Source: Undibacterium umbellatum (GTDB taxonomy: Bacteria > Pseudomonadota > Gammaproteobacteria > Burkholderiales > Burkholderiaceae_D). Taken from it: DNA of 64,000 nt. The DNA is taken from NCBI RefSeq assembly GCF_014284125.1, contig NZ_JACOFX010000002.1, positions 310,001 through 374,000 of the forward strand, written 5' to 3'. Of this stretch, positions 63,928 to 64,000 are shown in pieces. Below the pieces are notes generated by a model. That model saw nothing but the letters and a program-made list of their open reading frames with translations. It was not told the origin of the DNA and searched no databases. The translations under genes and the position numbers were made by a program. Within the stretch, counting starts at the first letter, position 1. Each line of letters begins with the position of its first letter.

Positions 63928-64000
63928 ATGAAAAAAATCATTTCTATCCTAATGATCTCTGCTGCAGGTTTTATTGCAAGTTCCAGTTTTGCTGCTACCG
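63928..64000 (+). CDS. Start of an exported protein (partial)
   Basis: The first 24 codons of a gene that runs off the window: a Lys-Lys start and a signal peptide (IISILMISAAGFIASSSFAA). AAAGGA lies seven bases before the ATG. Function cannot be read. Confidence 0.75.
   Translation, partial: MKKIISILMISAAGFIASSSFAAT

Overview
The window (about 50% G+C by eye) looks like chromosome of a betaproteobacterium of order Burkholderiales, probably Oxalobacteraceae (an Undibacterium-like organism). This taxonomic reading is inferred from gene content and gene style: a NarGHJI cluster with MoaA, NarXL and UbiUVT, a glucokinase-RpiR fusion, and DUF4166 and DUF2798 proteins. No rRNA, tRNA, CRISPR array, complete insertion sequence or prophage was seen.

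Region 1 (1-17.4 kb) is for anaerobic nitrate respiration. It has the end of narG, then narH, narJ, narI and a parvulin-type isomerase. After an insertion of a TonB-dependent receptor, a small membrane protein and a PhzF-family protein come moaA (molybdenum cofactor), a beta-carbonic anhydrase, the NarX/NarL two-component system, a Crp/Fnr regulator without iron-sulfur cysteines, the oxygen-independent ubiquinone genes ubiU-ubiV-ubiT, and an NnrS-family protein. Together these make a quinol-nitrate electron transport chain, its cofactor, its quinone supply without oxygen, and its sensors.

Region 2 (17.4-43.4 kb) is for alpha-glucan/maltodextrin use. It has a large TonB-dependent receptor, a tryptophan-halogenase-like flavoprotein, a CPA2 antiporter, an MFS sugar transporter, a periplasmic alpha-amylase, a GH31 alpha-glucosidase, a glucokinase-RpiR(HexR-like) fusion, a TonB-ExbB-ExbD-ExbD energy unit, a pullulanase, a second glucokinase and a cytoplasmic GH13 glucosidase. 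Six matching 13-bp palindromes (GTAGT-N3-RYTAC) lie in front of three of its transcription units and match the HexR operator style, so the fusion protein is the obvious candidate regulator. Unrelated genes (an uncharacterised CPCC protein, an aminotransferase, a VOC protein) and one degraded gap sit in the middle.

Region 3 (43.4-54.6 kb, completed at 60.8-63.5 kb) is the most unusual part: a mixed exopolysaccharide locus. It has cellulose-type regulatory parts (two BcsQ-like ATPases, a small BcsP/BcsR-like protein, and BcsE with a c-di-GMP-binding RxxD motif) but no BcsA/B/C. In their place are a PgaC-like processive GT2 synthase, a tiny membrane protein, a TPR-beta-barrel exporter and a membrane-anchored polysaccharide deacetylase, plus alginate-type O-acetylation genes (AlgX/AlgJ-like, AlgF-like, and further on AlgI and a second AlgJ-like protein).

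Region 4 (54.7-60.6 kb) is mixed housekeeping/accessory sequence: a GlxA/FtrA-type regulator, a FAD-dependent amine oxidoreductase, a DUF2798 protein, a putative Cys-His-Asp protein, an ArsR regulator divergent from a DCC-family protein, ubiG and a DUF4166 protein. The window ends in a gap with a nested palindrome and the first codons of a secreted protein.
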